A DNA stretch of 11,299 nucleotides from NCBI GenBank assembly GCA_910583885.1, contig CAJUAC010000075.1, positions 1 through 11,299 on the forward strand, given 5' to 3'. Below are positions 1-7,363 of the stretch, in pieces. This DNA comes from an uncultured Oscillospiraceae bacterium. Lineage in GTDB: Bacteria; Bacillota; Clostridia; Oscillospirales; Oscillospiraceae. The first letter of the stretch is position 1, and the number at the start of each line of letters is the position of its first letter. The translations under genes and the position numbers were made by a program. A model generated the notes under the pieces. It ran no database searches. It saw nothing but the letters and a program-made list of their open reading frames with translations, and was not told where the DNA came from.

Positions 1-329
1 AGGACAAGGGCGGTTATAGACCTCCGGCCCGCTTTAATCAGGACGAGATACCAGCCGACCATGCCCCGGCAATGCAGGCGGTAGTGGCCGCGTTGGTTGG
101 ATTGTCGGAGCCGTGGAAGGCCGTTCAGGTGTGGGCGAGACTGAAAGAGTTTTATGCGCCGGAAGAGGATGATCCTGTGCGAACGGTGGCAACCGTGGAT
201 TTGACCGTTGAGGCCGTCAACCCGCAGGGCGGCCGGAGGGTGTTCACTTCCCGCGATTACCCGGTTTTTGTCCTCACGGACCCCGCTGCCGTGGAGTTTT
301 TCAGGTTTTTCACGACCAGCAATCTTTGA
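1..329 (+). CDS. Small tail-region protein, 5' end cut by window (partial)
   Basis: The frame is open from base 3 and stops with TGA at 327-329, giving 108 visible residues. An internal ATG lies at 72, but no Shine-Dalgarno sequence precedes it and the 23 codons before it read as ordinary protein, so the gene probably starts left of the window. I do not recognise the family. The visible part has a short helical stretch (QAVVAALVGL) and then a likely beta-rich end with TVDLTVEAV and YPVFVLTD. It sits 6 bp before the next gene in what looks like a phage tail operon. That position would suit a tail completion or neck protein, but this rests on gene order alone. Confidence 0.6.
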   Translation, partial: DKGGYRPPARFNQDEIPADHAPAMQAVVAALVGLSEPWKAVQVWARLKEFYAPEEDDPVRTVATVDLTVEAVNPQGGRRVFTSRDYPVFVLTDPAAVEFFRFFTTSNL

Positions 330-335
330 CTGATT

Positions 336-803
336 ATGGACGCCTATCGTTCGCAAGATACAGTGATCTACCGCCCAATCGGAGACGATGCCCCGGAGGC
401 GGTGGCCTTGTGCAGTTACGGGGATGTGATGCCGTCCCTGGTAACTGTGGTTCCCTCCGTCCAGGTGCAGCGCGAGGCCGTTATCGGCAGCCGCTGGATG
501 CACCAGGCGGCACGCGGCAATGCCGGGTTGCAGATGTCTTTTTCCCTGGCGCGGGCTTTCAGCACTTACGCCGCCGTCAGGGCATGGGGATTGGACATAG
601 CGGAATTGCTGGCGCTGTACCCGGAGGGCATGGTCACCTGGATGACCGCCTATCATGCCGGCATCCCGCAGCGTACGCGGGAATACCACGCCACCCTTGA
701 CCATGTGCAGCCTTTGCCGCCGACCAATGATCAGCGATATGGAGCCGCAGCGTTTTGGGGTGTGCTGGAAATTCAACTTTTTTTAACAGGAGACATTGAT
801 TGA
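336..803 (+). CDS. Hypothetical protein just upstream of the tape-measure gene
   Basis: A 155-residue protein starting at ATG 336, 6 bp after the previous stop and 3 bp before the tape-measure-like start at 807. The start has no clear Shine-Dalgarno sequence, so it is probably translated by coupling. No signal peptide or membrane segment is visible. The sequence mixes hydrophobic strands (VTVVPSVQVQREAVIG) with a helical middle (FSTYAAVRAWGLDIAELLALYP). In long-tailed phages the place directly before the tape measure is usually held by the tail assembly chaperone, so that is one candidate role; a minor tail protein is another. I recognise no diagnostic motif. No counterpart is seen in the right-hand cassette because the window ends inside that tape gene. 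Confidence 0.7.
   Translation: MDAYRSQDTVIYRPIGDDAPEAVALCSYGDVMPSLVTVVPSVQVQREAVIGSRWMHQAARGNAGLQMSFSLARAFSTYAAVRAWGLDIAELLALYPEGMVTWMTAYHAGIPQRTREYHATLDHVQPLPPTNDQRYGAAAFWGVLEIQLFLTGDID
788..793 (+). promoter_or_regulatory. Possible ribosome binding site for the tape-measure-like gene
   Basis: AGGAGA lies at 788-793 and the ATG at 807, a gap of 13 nt, which is longer than the usual 5-9. No closer in-frame start exists, because the same frame is closed by the TGA at 801-803 that ends the upstream gene. It is the only obvious Shine-Dalgarno-like sequence I see before the starts in this window, and it overlaps the end of the upstream coding region. Confidence 0.4.
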
Positions 804-806
804 CCT

Positions 807-3257
807 ATGAATTATGACGTAAGCATCAGCATTGGCACGACAGCGAATTTGAGCGGATTGAACAAGGCGCAGCAGGCCGTGGACGGTCTGGCCAAAGCTG
901 CCGGCAAGGTTCCCGACAGCTTGCTGTCCGGGGGTGTGGGGGGAGCAACGGCCACGCCTGTTTATACAGGCAACGCATCCTCCAATGGCGGCATGTCCTG
1001 GCGGCTGGAAGGAGCGGCCGAGCTGACCGGGGCCATTAAGAAGGTGGACAAGACGATCGGCACCACCGCCCAAGGGTTAAAGACCAATTCTTCTTGGCTA
1101 TCCCGCAGCATCAATACCATGACGGCGTTGCCCGGCAAGCTTAGGGGATGGGTTGACCAGCAGATGGACGACTGGCGCAAATTTGATGGAGGGCTGCAAA
1201 ACCTCAAAAATGTTGCCCAGCTTGGTCGTGAATGGTGGGACTATGGCTGGAAAGCCGGTCAAATGTTGTCCGATGCGTTTGGTGTGGGCGTGAATAAAAT
1301 CCAGTCCCATATGACTACGGCCCTGGATGCAGCCAAAACCAAAATGGCCGCTTGGCAGGCTTCTCTTTCTGAAACTCTCTCCCGCCAGAAAGAGGAAAAA
1401 TGGCTGAAGAAGGAAGAAGCCGGCGTCAAGCAGATCAATGCGGCCTATGAAGCCCGCAGGAAAGTGATTGAAGACCTGGACCGCAAGGCCCAGGCGCGGC
1501 TGGATTTGCAGAACAAGCTATTGCAGATCGAAACCGAGAAGAACCGCAGCATCATCCGGCAGCGGCAACTCAGAGGGGACATTTCCGATGCCCAAGCACG
1601 CGACGAACTGGCCAAGCTGGACGCCAAGGATGCCGAAGACCGCCGCCGCATGGAACAGCAGCAGGCGGAACAAGCCCTCAAGACCGCCCAGCAGCTGGCC
1701 GAAGCTAAGGAAGAACAGGCGCGCCGTCTCCGGGAATTCCAGCGGATGCCGAATAAGGCCGATGTGGAAAACTTAAGCAAAGAAGACTTGTTCGGGCAAG
1801 TGGATGATCTCAAGACAGCAGAAGCCGCCCTCCGGGAATGGCAACGTATAGCGCAACGCAAAGCAGAGCTTGAAAAAGAGCTATCTAAATCCAATGGTAA
1901 CATGATCATGGCGGCTGCGTTGCCCGTGGTTAACACGTCATTGATCGCCGCCCTGCATCAGAAAAAAGCTCAGGACGAAGAAAGCCTCAAGTCTGTGCTG
2001 GCCGAACAACAGGCCATGGCCGAACAGTACGGCATGCAGGGGAAGGATTTTGGACAGGTAGCAGCCCTGCTGGTCAGGCGATCCCAAGAGGCCCGCGCCA
2101 CCCTGGACAAGTCCATGGATCTGATCAAGGGCACGGGGCTGGTGGGAGATTTGCGCGGCAAGTCCGGGGATGCGGTTTATCTGGAATACGCACGAGTGCT
2201 GGATGTAGTGAAGAATTTCTTAACGCATAATGTAACGGATATAGAAAACGCTCTCAAGGAATCCGCCGCCGCCCAGGAAGACGTTGACCGGGCCACGGAA
2301 CGCCTGCGTGATTTGCTGGCTCTGCACGCCGCCCAGCGCGCGGCCGAGGCCCAGGTGACCGCCGAAACGGACAAGACTAACGCCCGGCAGGACGACCGGC
2401 AGCATGCGGCGACATTGGCCGACGGCATGGCGGATCGTCTGGCCAGGGCCGCCGAGGCCCGGCACAAGGAGGCCGAACGGCAATCCAAAGCTGCCGAAGA
2501 TGCCAAAACGCGGCTGGGGTATGCGGTGGACAGCCTGAACCGCTATGCAGAAAAGTACGAGGACAAGCCGATGGCCGGACAAATTGAGCGGATCTTACAG
2601 GCCATTACCAAGCTACAGGGGAAACCCGTCAACGACCGGACCAAAGAAGAAGAGCAGGAATTAGTCAGTCTGCGGAAACTGATTGCTCTGATAAAAGACA
2701 CGGGAAAATATGACGGTGTAGTTAAGGCGGCAACCGCGGCCCTGGATAACATGGATGCTGCGCTGGCGGCGGAGAAAAAACGGAAGGAAGCAGAAGCCAA
2801 GGCCAAAACCCTGGAAGAACGATCCCGCAAATTGGCCGACCTGGACGGACAGATGGACCGTAAGAATAAGGAGGTTCTCACCCTGGATGACTGGCTGGAC
2901 AAAGAACGCGGACGGATCACCGGGCGCATGGGCGAGCTGGGGCGCTCGGACATGTCCGGGCGCCTCCCGGAAGTGGAGGCTCTGGTGCGCAAGGTTTTGT
3001 CCGACCAGGGTGACGGCGGCAAGGGAATTTCACGCCGTGAATCCGGCGAACTCGCCAGGATGCTGCGGCAGATGGAAGCCATTTCCCCCCGTGACAGCAC
3101 GCCGGAACTGGAAGCGGCCATGTCCCTGATCCGGGACATGCTGACCAGCTACAGAACTACGTCGGCCAACCAGGCCAGGACCTTGGCGGAACTCAACAAG
3201 CTGCGCCAGGAAGTGGCCCGCATCAAGAGTCAATCACAATTTGGACCGCGCAGATGA
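807..3257 (+). CDS. Tape-measure-like tail protein (left copy)
   Basis: An 816-residue protein that probably forms the ruler inside a phage tail tube. The N-terminus (MNYDVSISIGTTANLSGLNK, then AQQAVDGLAK) has the form common in tape-measure proteins: a short strand, then 'SGLNKAQQAVDGL'. Residues about 180-310 and 470-590 are long charged, Ala/Glu/Gln/Arg-rich coiled coil. Residues about 365-384 (MIMAAALPVVNTSLIAALHQ) are the only notable hydrophobic stretch. The C-terminal third has helical hairpins and ends in a conserved coil and basic tail (QSQFGPRR). Its stop overlaps the hub start as ATGA at 3254-3257. The right copy (9555-11299) is paralogous: RGDIS at 256-260 matches RGEIS there, and the C-terminal coils match. 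From that motif to the end the copies have 561 and 563 residues. A generic coiled-coil structural protein is the alternative. Confidence 0.75.
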   Translation: MNYDVSISIGTTANLSGLNKAQQAVDGLAKAAGKVPDSLLSGGVGGATATPVYTGNASSNGGMSWRLEGAAELTGAIKKVDKTIGTTAQGLKTNSSWLSRSINTMTALPGKLRGWVDQQMDDWRKFDGGLQNLKNVAQLGREWWDYGWKAGQMLSDAFGVGVNKIQSHMTTALDAAKTKMAAWQASLSETLSRQKEEKWLKKEEAGVKQINAAYEARRKVIEDLDRKAQARLDLQNKLLQIETEKNRSIIRQRQLRGDISDAQARDELAKLDAKDAEDRRRMEQQQAEQALKTAQQLAEAKEEQARRLREFQRMPNKADVENLSKEDLFGQVDDLKTAEAALREWQRIAQRKAELEKELSKSNGNMIMAAALPVVNTSLIAALHQKKAQDEESLKSVLAEQQAMAEQYGMQGKDFGQVAALLVRRSQEARATLDKSMDLIKGTGLVGDLRGKSGDAVYLEYARVLDVVKNFLTHNVTDIENALKESAAAQEDVDRATERLRDLLALHAAQRAAEAQVTAETDKTNARQDDRQHAATLADGMADRLARAAEARHKEAERQSKAAEDAKTRLGYAVDSLNRYAEKYEDKPMAGQIERILQAITKLQGKPVNDRTKEEEQELVSLRKLIALIKDTGKYDGVVKAATAALDNMDAALAAEKKRKEAEAKAKTLEERSRKLADLDGQMDRKNKEVLTLDDWLDKERGRITGRMGELGRSDMSGRLPEVEALVRKVLSDQGDGGKGISRRESGELARMLRQMEAISPRDSTPELEAAMSLIRDMLTSYRTTSANQARTLAELNKLRQEVARIKSQSQFGPRR

Positions 3258-5407
3258 AGACTGTTGAACTTACGGACAAAGCCCTGGAAGACGCGTCTTA
3301 CAGCTGGCAGAATTTTACTCCGATGTGCGTTTCCTGGCGGCAGATAATCCGCCGCAACGATGAGCCGCCTCCCTATCTATATAAAGAGCCGGCGCGCATT
3401 GTCTGGCACGGCTCCACCATCATGGAAGGAACAGTCCGGCGCTGTCGTCCCTCCTTTTCCGGCAACAGTTGGGCGTGGCAAATAGATGTGCATGACATCC
3501 TCAAACCGCTGGAAGGGACGCTTTGCTTTAACGCCTCCGGCAGCCTGAAAGGCGCTCTGTATGCCGCTGTGGAGGGCGGCAGCGGTGCGGATGCTCCGTG
3601 CAAAGTGTCTATTGCCGGGACGCTGAACCGCATCCTGAAAGATGCCCGTAAGCATGGATTGCTGGGGGCGGATGTAGGAATTCAGGTGGACGTTTCCCCC
3701 GCGGCCTGGGTGTGGAACACGGCCCTGGCATGCGATACTTACGCGGGCGTGTTGCGCAAGCTGCTGGGGGCACGCCCCGGCATGGTGTGCTGGGTTGATT
3801 ATTCCGGTTCTTCTCCCGTGATCAGGGTTGTGGATGGTGCCGTCCTTCCTGCGGTCACGCTGGATCGCGCCGGGGATTTGCTGACGGCCATCGATTTGGA
3901 CCCGCGCCATGACCTGGTTCCCCCTGCGGTGGGCGCGGTGCTGACGGCCGGGAACATGGCCCGTCAATCCCAGGTTTGGCCGTGCGGGGCTTCCCTGCGC
4001 CAGGAGGGATGCGTAACCGTGCAGCTGGCCATGCCCGGAACCACACCGGAAACGGAAGACGAACCGCCCAGCTCCGAATCTCCCATCTGGTCTTTCTTAA
4101 AGCCCGAGATACTGGTGCTTGGAGACAAGCTGCCCACCGGACCTGATGACGCGGCCGAGTGGTGGCAGGGGAAAGTTCCCAAGCTGGCGGAAGTTCCGGG
4201 GGCGCGTTTCGGGGCTGTGAAGAAAACCGTTCTGAAAAACAAGGCCAGCGACGCCAGCAATTACAGCACGGCGGAAAGCGCCCAGGTTTATGAGTTGATC
4301 AAAGGGGATTTGTCGCCGGCATGCAAACTGATCAAGTGGTGTTATGTATCACTGACGCAGGAAGTTTATATCACAGTGCCGCCCCGTCCGGGGTTTGAAT
4401 TGCTTTTTGGCAAGCAGAAGATCGTGAACGGCCAGAAACGCTGGTACAGCAAACTGACATGGAGGGGGCGCACGGTCAACACTCCCAGGCGTTGGTACAG
4501 GGCCGACAAGTCCGGGACAACGGGGCCGGAAGATGGTTCCTCAATACCGGACAAGCCGGACACAGGAGGGACAGAGCAGGAATGGCCGGATTATACCGGT
4601 GTCCTGCGGGATTATTATGAGATTACCCGGCAGCTTCCCTGGGAGGGGACGTTGCAGTCATTGCGTGCCTTGTCTCCTGCCGGGCTGGTAGGCCGTCAAT
4701 TATCCATTACAGGCGGCCGCGCGGAATGGGTGGATATGTCCACTGTGGTGCAAGGGGTAAACGTAGATTTAGCCGGTAACAGAACGTCTATTAACACAGG
4801 GGTGCCGGCGCATTTATCGTTGCAGGATATGATGGACCGCGCCAAGTCCCTGCAATCCGGCCAGGATGATCTGGACCAGGATGACCAGCAGGACAACCCG
4901 GTCCAGACTCTCCAATATGACGATGATGCCCGTAAATCTCCGGAGGCTCCCACTTTCGGGCCGGAAGGGGAAGTCGTCTGGACCGAGGCGCCCGACCGTC
5001 CAGCGGGTTTTGGGTTCCAGGTTGTCCTGGATTGGGATGACGATAATACCACCGTCACCGGCTATCGGCTGCGGCCGGGCCTGCTGCTGCTCAACGGGAC
5101 GACGTTCTGCAACGCCGCCCCGGAACCTACCGAGGGAGACTGGTACAAGGGGTCCGTCACCAGCGGGGAAATTTGGCTCAATGTGCGGTTCAGCGGCAAA
5201 GGGAAGTACCAGGGCAGCACGGTAGCGTATTCACAAGGGCCTGTCAGTCCTCTTCGTCTCCAGCCGGAGGAACCGGACGGGGAAGAGTTTTATTACTCCT
5301 TCCACCTGGCCACCATTACAGCCGATCATGAAGTCATCCAGTATGCACTGGGTTCCATCCAGATTCCCGTTCATGGCGGTTCCAATTATCCCTACGGCCC
5401 GGCCTAA
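3254..5407 (+). CDS. Tail hub or baseplate-like protein (left copy)
   Basis: A 717-residue protein, probably part of the tail tip that closes the tube and carries receptor-binding parts. No family-specific motif was confirmed. The N-terminal ~95 residues are strand-rich, with a W/G pattern (VSWRQI, RIVWHG, MEGTVRR). The middle has GMVCWVDYSGSSPVIRV. Residues 418-442 are a polar Gly/Ser/Pro/Asp linker. From about 453 (DYYEITRQLPWEG) a well-conserved block includes TSINTGVPAHLSLQDMMD at 511-528, a pattern I associate with hub proteins of tailed phages. The last ~130 residues look beta-rich and end in PYGPA. The start ATG overlaps the tape stop by 4 nt, implying coupled translation. The right copy (7364-9538) is paralogous along its whole length; in the block from VPAHLSLQD to WTEAPD(R/K)P I count 49 of 67 identical residues. 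Confidence 0.7.
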   Translation: MKTVELTDKALEDASYSWQNFTPMCVSWRQIIRRNDEPPPYLYKEPARIVWHGSTIMEGTVRRCRPSFSGNSWAWQIDVHDILKPLEGTLCFNASGSLKGALYAAVEGGSGADAPCKVSIAGTLNRILKDARKHGLLGADVGIQVDVSPAAWVWNTALACDTYAGVLRKLLGARPGMVCWVDYSGSSPVIRVVDGAVLPAVTLDRAGDLLTAIDLDPRHDLVPPAVGAVLTAGNMARQSQVWPCGASLRQEGCVTVQLAMPGTTPETEDEPPSSESPIWSFLKPEILVLGDKLPTGPDDAAEWWQGKVPKLAEVPGARFGAVKKTVLKNKASDASNYSTAESAQVYELIKGDLSPACKLIKWCYVSLTQEVYITVPPRPGFELLFGKQKIVNGQKRWYSKLTWRGRTVNTPRRWYRADKSGTTGPEDGSSIPDKPDTGGTEQEWPDYTGVLRDYYEITRQLPWEGTLQSLRALSPAGLVGRQLSITGGRAEWVDMSTVVQGVNVDLAGNRTSINTGVPAHLSLQDMMDRAKSLQSGQDDLDQDDQQDNPVQTLQYDDDARKSPEAPTFGPEGEVVWTEAPDRPAGFGFQVVLDWDDDNTTVTGYRLRPGLLLLNGTTFCNAAPEPTEGDWYKGSVTSGEIWLNVRFSGKGKYQGSTVAYSQGPVSPLRLQPEEPDGEEFYYSFHLATITADHEVIQYALGSIQIPVHGGSNYPYGPA

Positions 5408-5421
5408 AATATAGAACAACG

Positions 5422-6138
5422 ATGATCAGAATTACCATTTTAACTTTTAGTCGTGATGCGGCGCTGTCCCTGGCGGCGTTGCATTGCGTGCGCCGGCGTT
5501 TGCCGGATGCCGCCGTGACGGTGGCCGATGATGGGCACGATCCGGTCACAGCAGAGGTGGCCGCCCAAATGCAAGCCCTGGGCGCCAGGTTTGTGCAGAC
5601 GGATTTTCCGCGGCGCGGCAACCTCAACGGCAGTTCCTGCGTGCGTGGCATCCTGGAAACATTGCTGGACGGCACAGCCGATGACGATGTAGCCATCAAG
5701 CTGGATGCCGACACGGCATTGCGTTCTGACGGACCTGTGCGCCGGATGCTGGCAGCGGGCGCAGAGGGCTTCGGCGGCTACTGCGACGGACGGATCATGT
5801 GCGGCCTGTGTTACGGGTTCACGGGTTCCGCGTTGCGCCGCATGCTGGCGGTTCTAGATCGGCTGCCCATTGGGGGAGATGATCCGGAGGATATAGCAAC
5901 GGGACGCCTGGCCATGGCCGCAGGGGTTCCTCTTCACATAGAGCGGCCCTGGGCGGCATCACGACCGGAGGGACGCTGGGCCGCCTACCGTTGGCCAACG
6001 ATGCCGGCAGTAGCCAAATATGACCGGCTGGACGTGGTGACGCTGAGCACTCTTCACATGCCCCGGCAGCAGATGGACGCAGCAGAGTTCATTCGCGTAT
6101 TTGACGAGTTGGCCGCCAGGAACGTGATCGGGGAGTAG
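5422..6138 (+). CDS. GT-A fold glycosyltransferase-like protein (left copy)
   Basis: A 238-residue protein likely to move a sugar from a nucleotide-sugar to an unknown acceptor. The N-terminus MIRITILTFSRD reads as the first strand of a GT-A (GT2-like) nucleotide-binding fold. VADD at 34-37 fits the acidic end of the second strand, and KLDADTAL holds a DxD motif (D95, D97) expected to bind metal and donor. PED at 155-157 is a candidate for the acidic motif near the active site. No signal peptide or membrane helix is seen, so it should be cytosolic. It starts 14 bp after the hub gene with no Shine-Dalgarno sequence and is probably co-transcribed. The right copy (6496-7341) has the same residues D36, D37, D95 and D97. 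The acceptor could be a tail protein or a host surface sugar; position alone cannot decide. Confidence 0.75.
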   Translation: MIRITILTFSRDAALSLAALHCVRRRLPDAAVTVADDGHDPVTAEVAAQMQALGARFVQTDFPRRGNLNGSSCVRGILETLLDGTADDDVAIKLDADTALRSDGPVRRMLAAGAEGFGGYCDGRIMCGLCYGFTGSALRRMLAVLDRLPIGGDDPEDIATGRLAMAAGVPLHIERPWAASRPEGRWAAYRWPTMPAVAKYDRLDVVTLSTLHMPRQQMDAAEFIRVFDELAARNVIGE

Positions 6139-6275
6139 GGGGGCCAGTTCAAGCCGTTTTCAAGGGAGGGGCAACCAGGTTGCAATGGGGATGCAACGGG
6201 GTGGCGTTCAAAGGTGAATTCGCCATCTTTCTGTCAATTTTCACCATATTCGCCGTCACGTTACATCTCATGGGA
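6139..6275. other. Gene-free stretch between left cassette and CRISPR array, with short repeats
   Basis: 137 bp after the left glycosyltransferase stop. It changes from GC-rich (to about 6206) to AT-rich. It contains a palindrome GCAACC-A-GGTTGC at 6171-6183 and two adjacent 11-bp units, TGCAATGGGGA (6181-6191) and TGCAACGGGGT (6192-6202), identical at 9 of 11 positions. TTCAAG occurs twice near 6148-6163. I see no terminator with a T-run, no clear promoter and no extra degenerate CRISPR repeat. If the array is read on the - strand, this is its trailer side. Confidence 0.5.
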
Positions 6276-6435
6276 GTTTCAATTCACGCACCCGTGAGGG
6301 TGCGACCTGATTAGCTGTTTTTTGGGTAAAATCGAAATTGTTTCAATTCACGCACCCGTGAGGGTGCGACCCTTGTCGGACGTGGATTTCAGGAGATAGG
6401 TACGGTTTCAATTCACGCACCCGTGAGGGTGCGAC
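6276..6435 (-). CRISPR. Three-repeat CRISPR mini-array, type I-C-like repeat
   Basis: Three perfectly identical 31-nt repeats lie at 6276-6306, 6340-6370 and 6405-6435. The two spacers are 33 nt (6307-6339) and 34 nt (6371-6404). Bases on either side of the repeats differ, which fixes the repeat at 31 nt. On the - strand each repeat starts GTCGCACCC and ends GTGAATTGAAAC. That is the usual type I-C layout, with a 7-bp hairpin (CGCACCC, TCAC loop, GGGTGCG) and the ATTGAAAC handle. crRNA sense is therefore -, and the leader side is to the right (6436-6495). No cas gene is in the window, so processing and interference would need a Cas set elsewhere. By eye neither spacer matches anything else in the window. 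Confidence 0.93.
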
Positions 6436-6473
6436 ATGCGGGTGTAACGCGCCAAGACATCTGATAGAACTAC

Positions 6474-6497
6474 GACAAGTATCTTATATAACTTGTC
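6474..6497. repeat. Inverted repeat in the putative CRISPR leader, overlapping a stop codon
   Basis: GACAAGT (6474-6480) and ACTTGTC (6491-6497) form a perfect 7-bp inverted repeat around an AT-rich 10-nt centre (ATCTTATATA). It overlaps the TGA stop (6496-6498) of the right glycosyltransferase. On the - strand a TTGACA hexamer (6494-6499) also occurs here, but no good -10 follows at normal spacing. No T-run follows the arms in either direction, so a classical terminator is unlikely. It could be a protein-binding site or part of the array leader. Confidence 0.4.
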
Positions 6498-7341
6498 AAA
6501 TTGACTGCTCCGTGCAGGGGGTCTGCATCGACTCTGCCTCCCCCTTACAAGCGGCCAGCAGGTCTCCCCAGTCCACTGCCTCGTCGTCCTCCCTGGCCAC
6601 TCCCTCCCGGAGCATCCTCTCCCTGGCGTCGGCCAGCAGGTGCATCACTCTGGCCCGTTCGCTGGCGGGTTGGTTGGACATGCGGGGGCTGCCGGTAATC
6701 ACCACGGCAAACCTGGCCGCGTAACTCTCGGCGCTTACCGTGCGGCTGGGCCAGCACCAGGCCGTCCATACACTCCACGGGGAACGTTTGCGCCATGGCT
6801 CATCAATGCGGCACAATGTTGCCGGAACCCTGGCCAACACCTCCCGTCCAATCGTCCAATCTTCCGGAGCGCGGTCATCCAGGAGCGTCCAATCCATCTC
6901 CCGATAAAGACGTCTGGCTATCCAGCCTCTCAATGCGTACAAACACCCGAATACCCGCCAGTCTCCATTGACAAAATCTCCGGAGGTATACATCTGGCAC
7001 CAGGGGCGCTGCTCCATCCAGCGCAGCCAGCCGCCATCCAGCAGAGCCGTATCACAGTCGACCTTGACCAGGATGTCGTCATCCTCCGCCTCCCGGCACA
7101 TCTCGGAAAGCATGCCCCGGATGCAGTCAGGCCCGCGCAGGTTGCCGTGGCGCTCCCAGGAGGACTGCACATACTCCGCTCCCATGCTCCGGAGAGCCAC
7201 CGCCGTCTCCTCCCGTACCGGGCTGGACGCATCGTCCACCACCGTCACGCTGGCACAGGGCACGGCCATCCGGGCGCACCGCACGCAAGCCACCGCCTCA
7301 GCGGCGTCTCCGGAATACGAAAAAATAAAGATTCTGATCAT
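6496..7341 (-). CDS. GT-A fold glycosyltransferase-like protein (right copy)
   Basis: A 281-residue protein. I chose the ATG at 7341 because MIRIFIFSYSGD aligns with MIRITILTFSRD of the left copy. The frame is open upstream to an ATG at 7545, but that part overlaps the hub gene and is not conserved. VVDD (34-37) and VDCDTAL (DxD at D95 and D97) fit a GT-A donor and metal site, and PED at 159-161 matches the left copy. The first ~100 residues resemble the left copy closely, then similarity falls off, so the acceptor may differ. The C-terminus is about 43 residues longer and charged (ARERMLREGVAREDDE). It lies 22 bp after the hub stop in an 18/22 A+T gap with no Shine-Dalgarno sequence. It is the last gene of the right cassette, 60 bp from the CRISPR array. 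Confidence 0.75.
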   Translation of the reverse strand: MIRIFIFSYSGDAAEAVACVRCARMAVPCASVTVVDDASSPVREETAVALRSMGAEYVQSSWERHGNLRGPDCIRGMLSEMCREAEDDDILVKVDCDTALLDGGWLRWMEQRPWCQMYTSGDFVNGDWRVFGCLYALRGWIARRLYREMDWTLLDDRAPEDWTIGREVLARVPATLCRIDEPWRKRSPWSVWTAWCWPSRTVSAESYAARFAVVITGSPRMSNQPASERARVMHLLADARERMLREGVAREDDEAVDWGDLLAACKGEAESMQTPCTEQSI

Positions 7342-7363
7342 ACTATTATATATAGGGTAAAAT

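Noticed and set aside
779..785. Slippery heptamer T TTT TTA in the correct frame near the end of the 336-803 gene, where tail-chaperone genes often frameshift
   Set aside because: After a -1 shift the new frame ends at TGA 797-799, four codons on, and +1 meets TAA at 784-786. No extended chaperone product can be made.
6474..6497. Inverted repeat as a rho-independent terminator
   Set aside because: The arms are only 7 bp around a 10-nt AT-rich loop, and no T-run follows in either direction.
5422..7341. The shared 11-mer ATGATCAGAAT (5422-5432 and inverted at 7331-7341) as inversion crossover sites
   Set aside because: It is the coding start of two homologous proteins (MIRI), which explains the identity. 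Inversion there would swap only the glycosyltransferases, and the match ends immediately.
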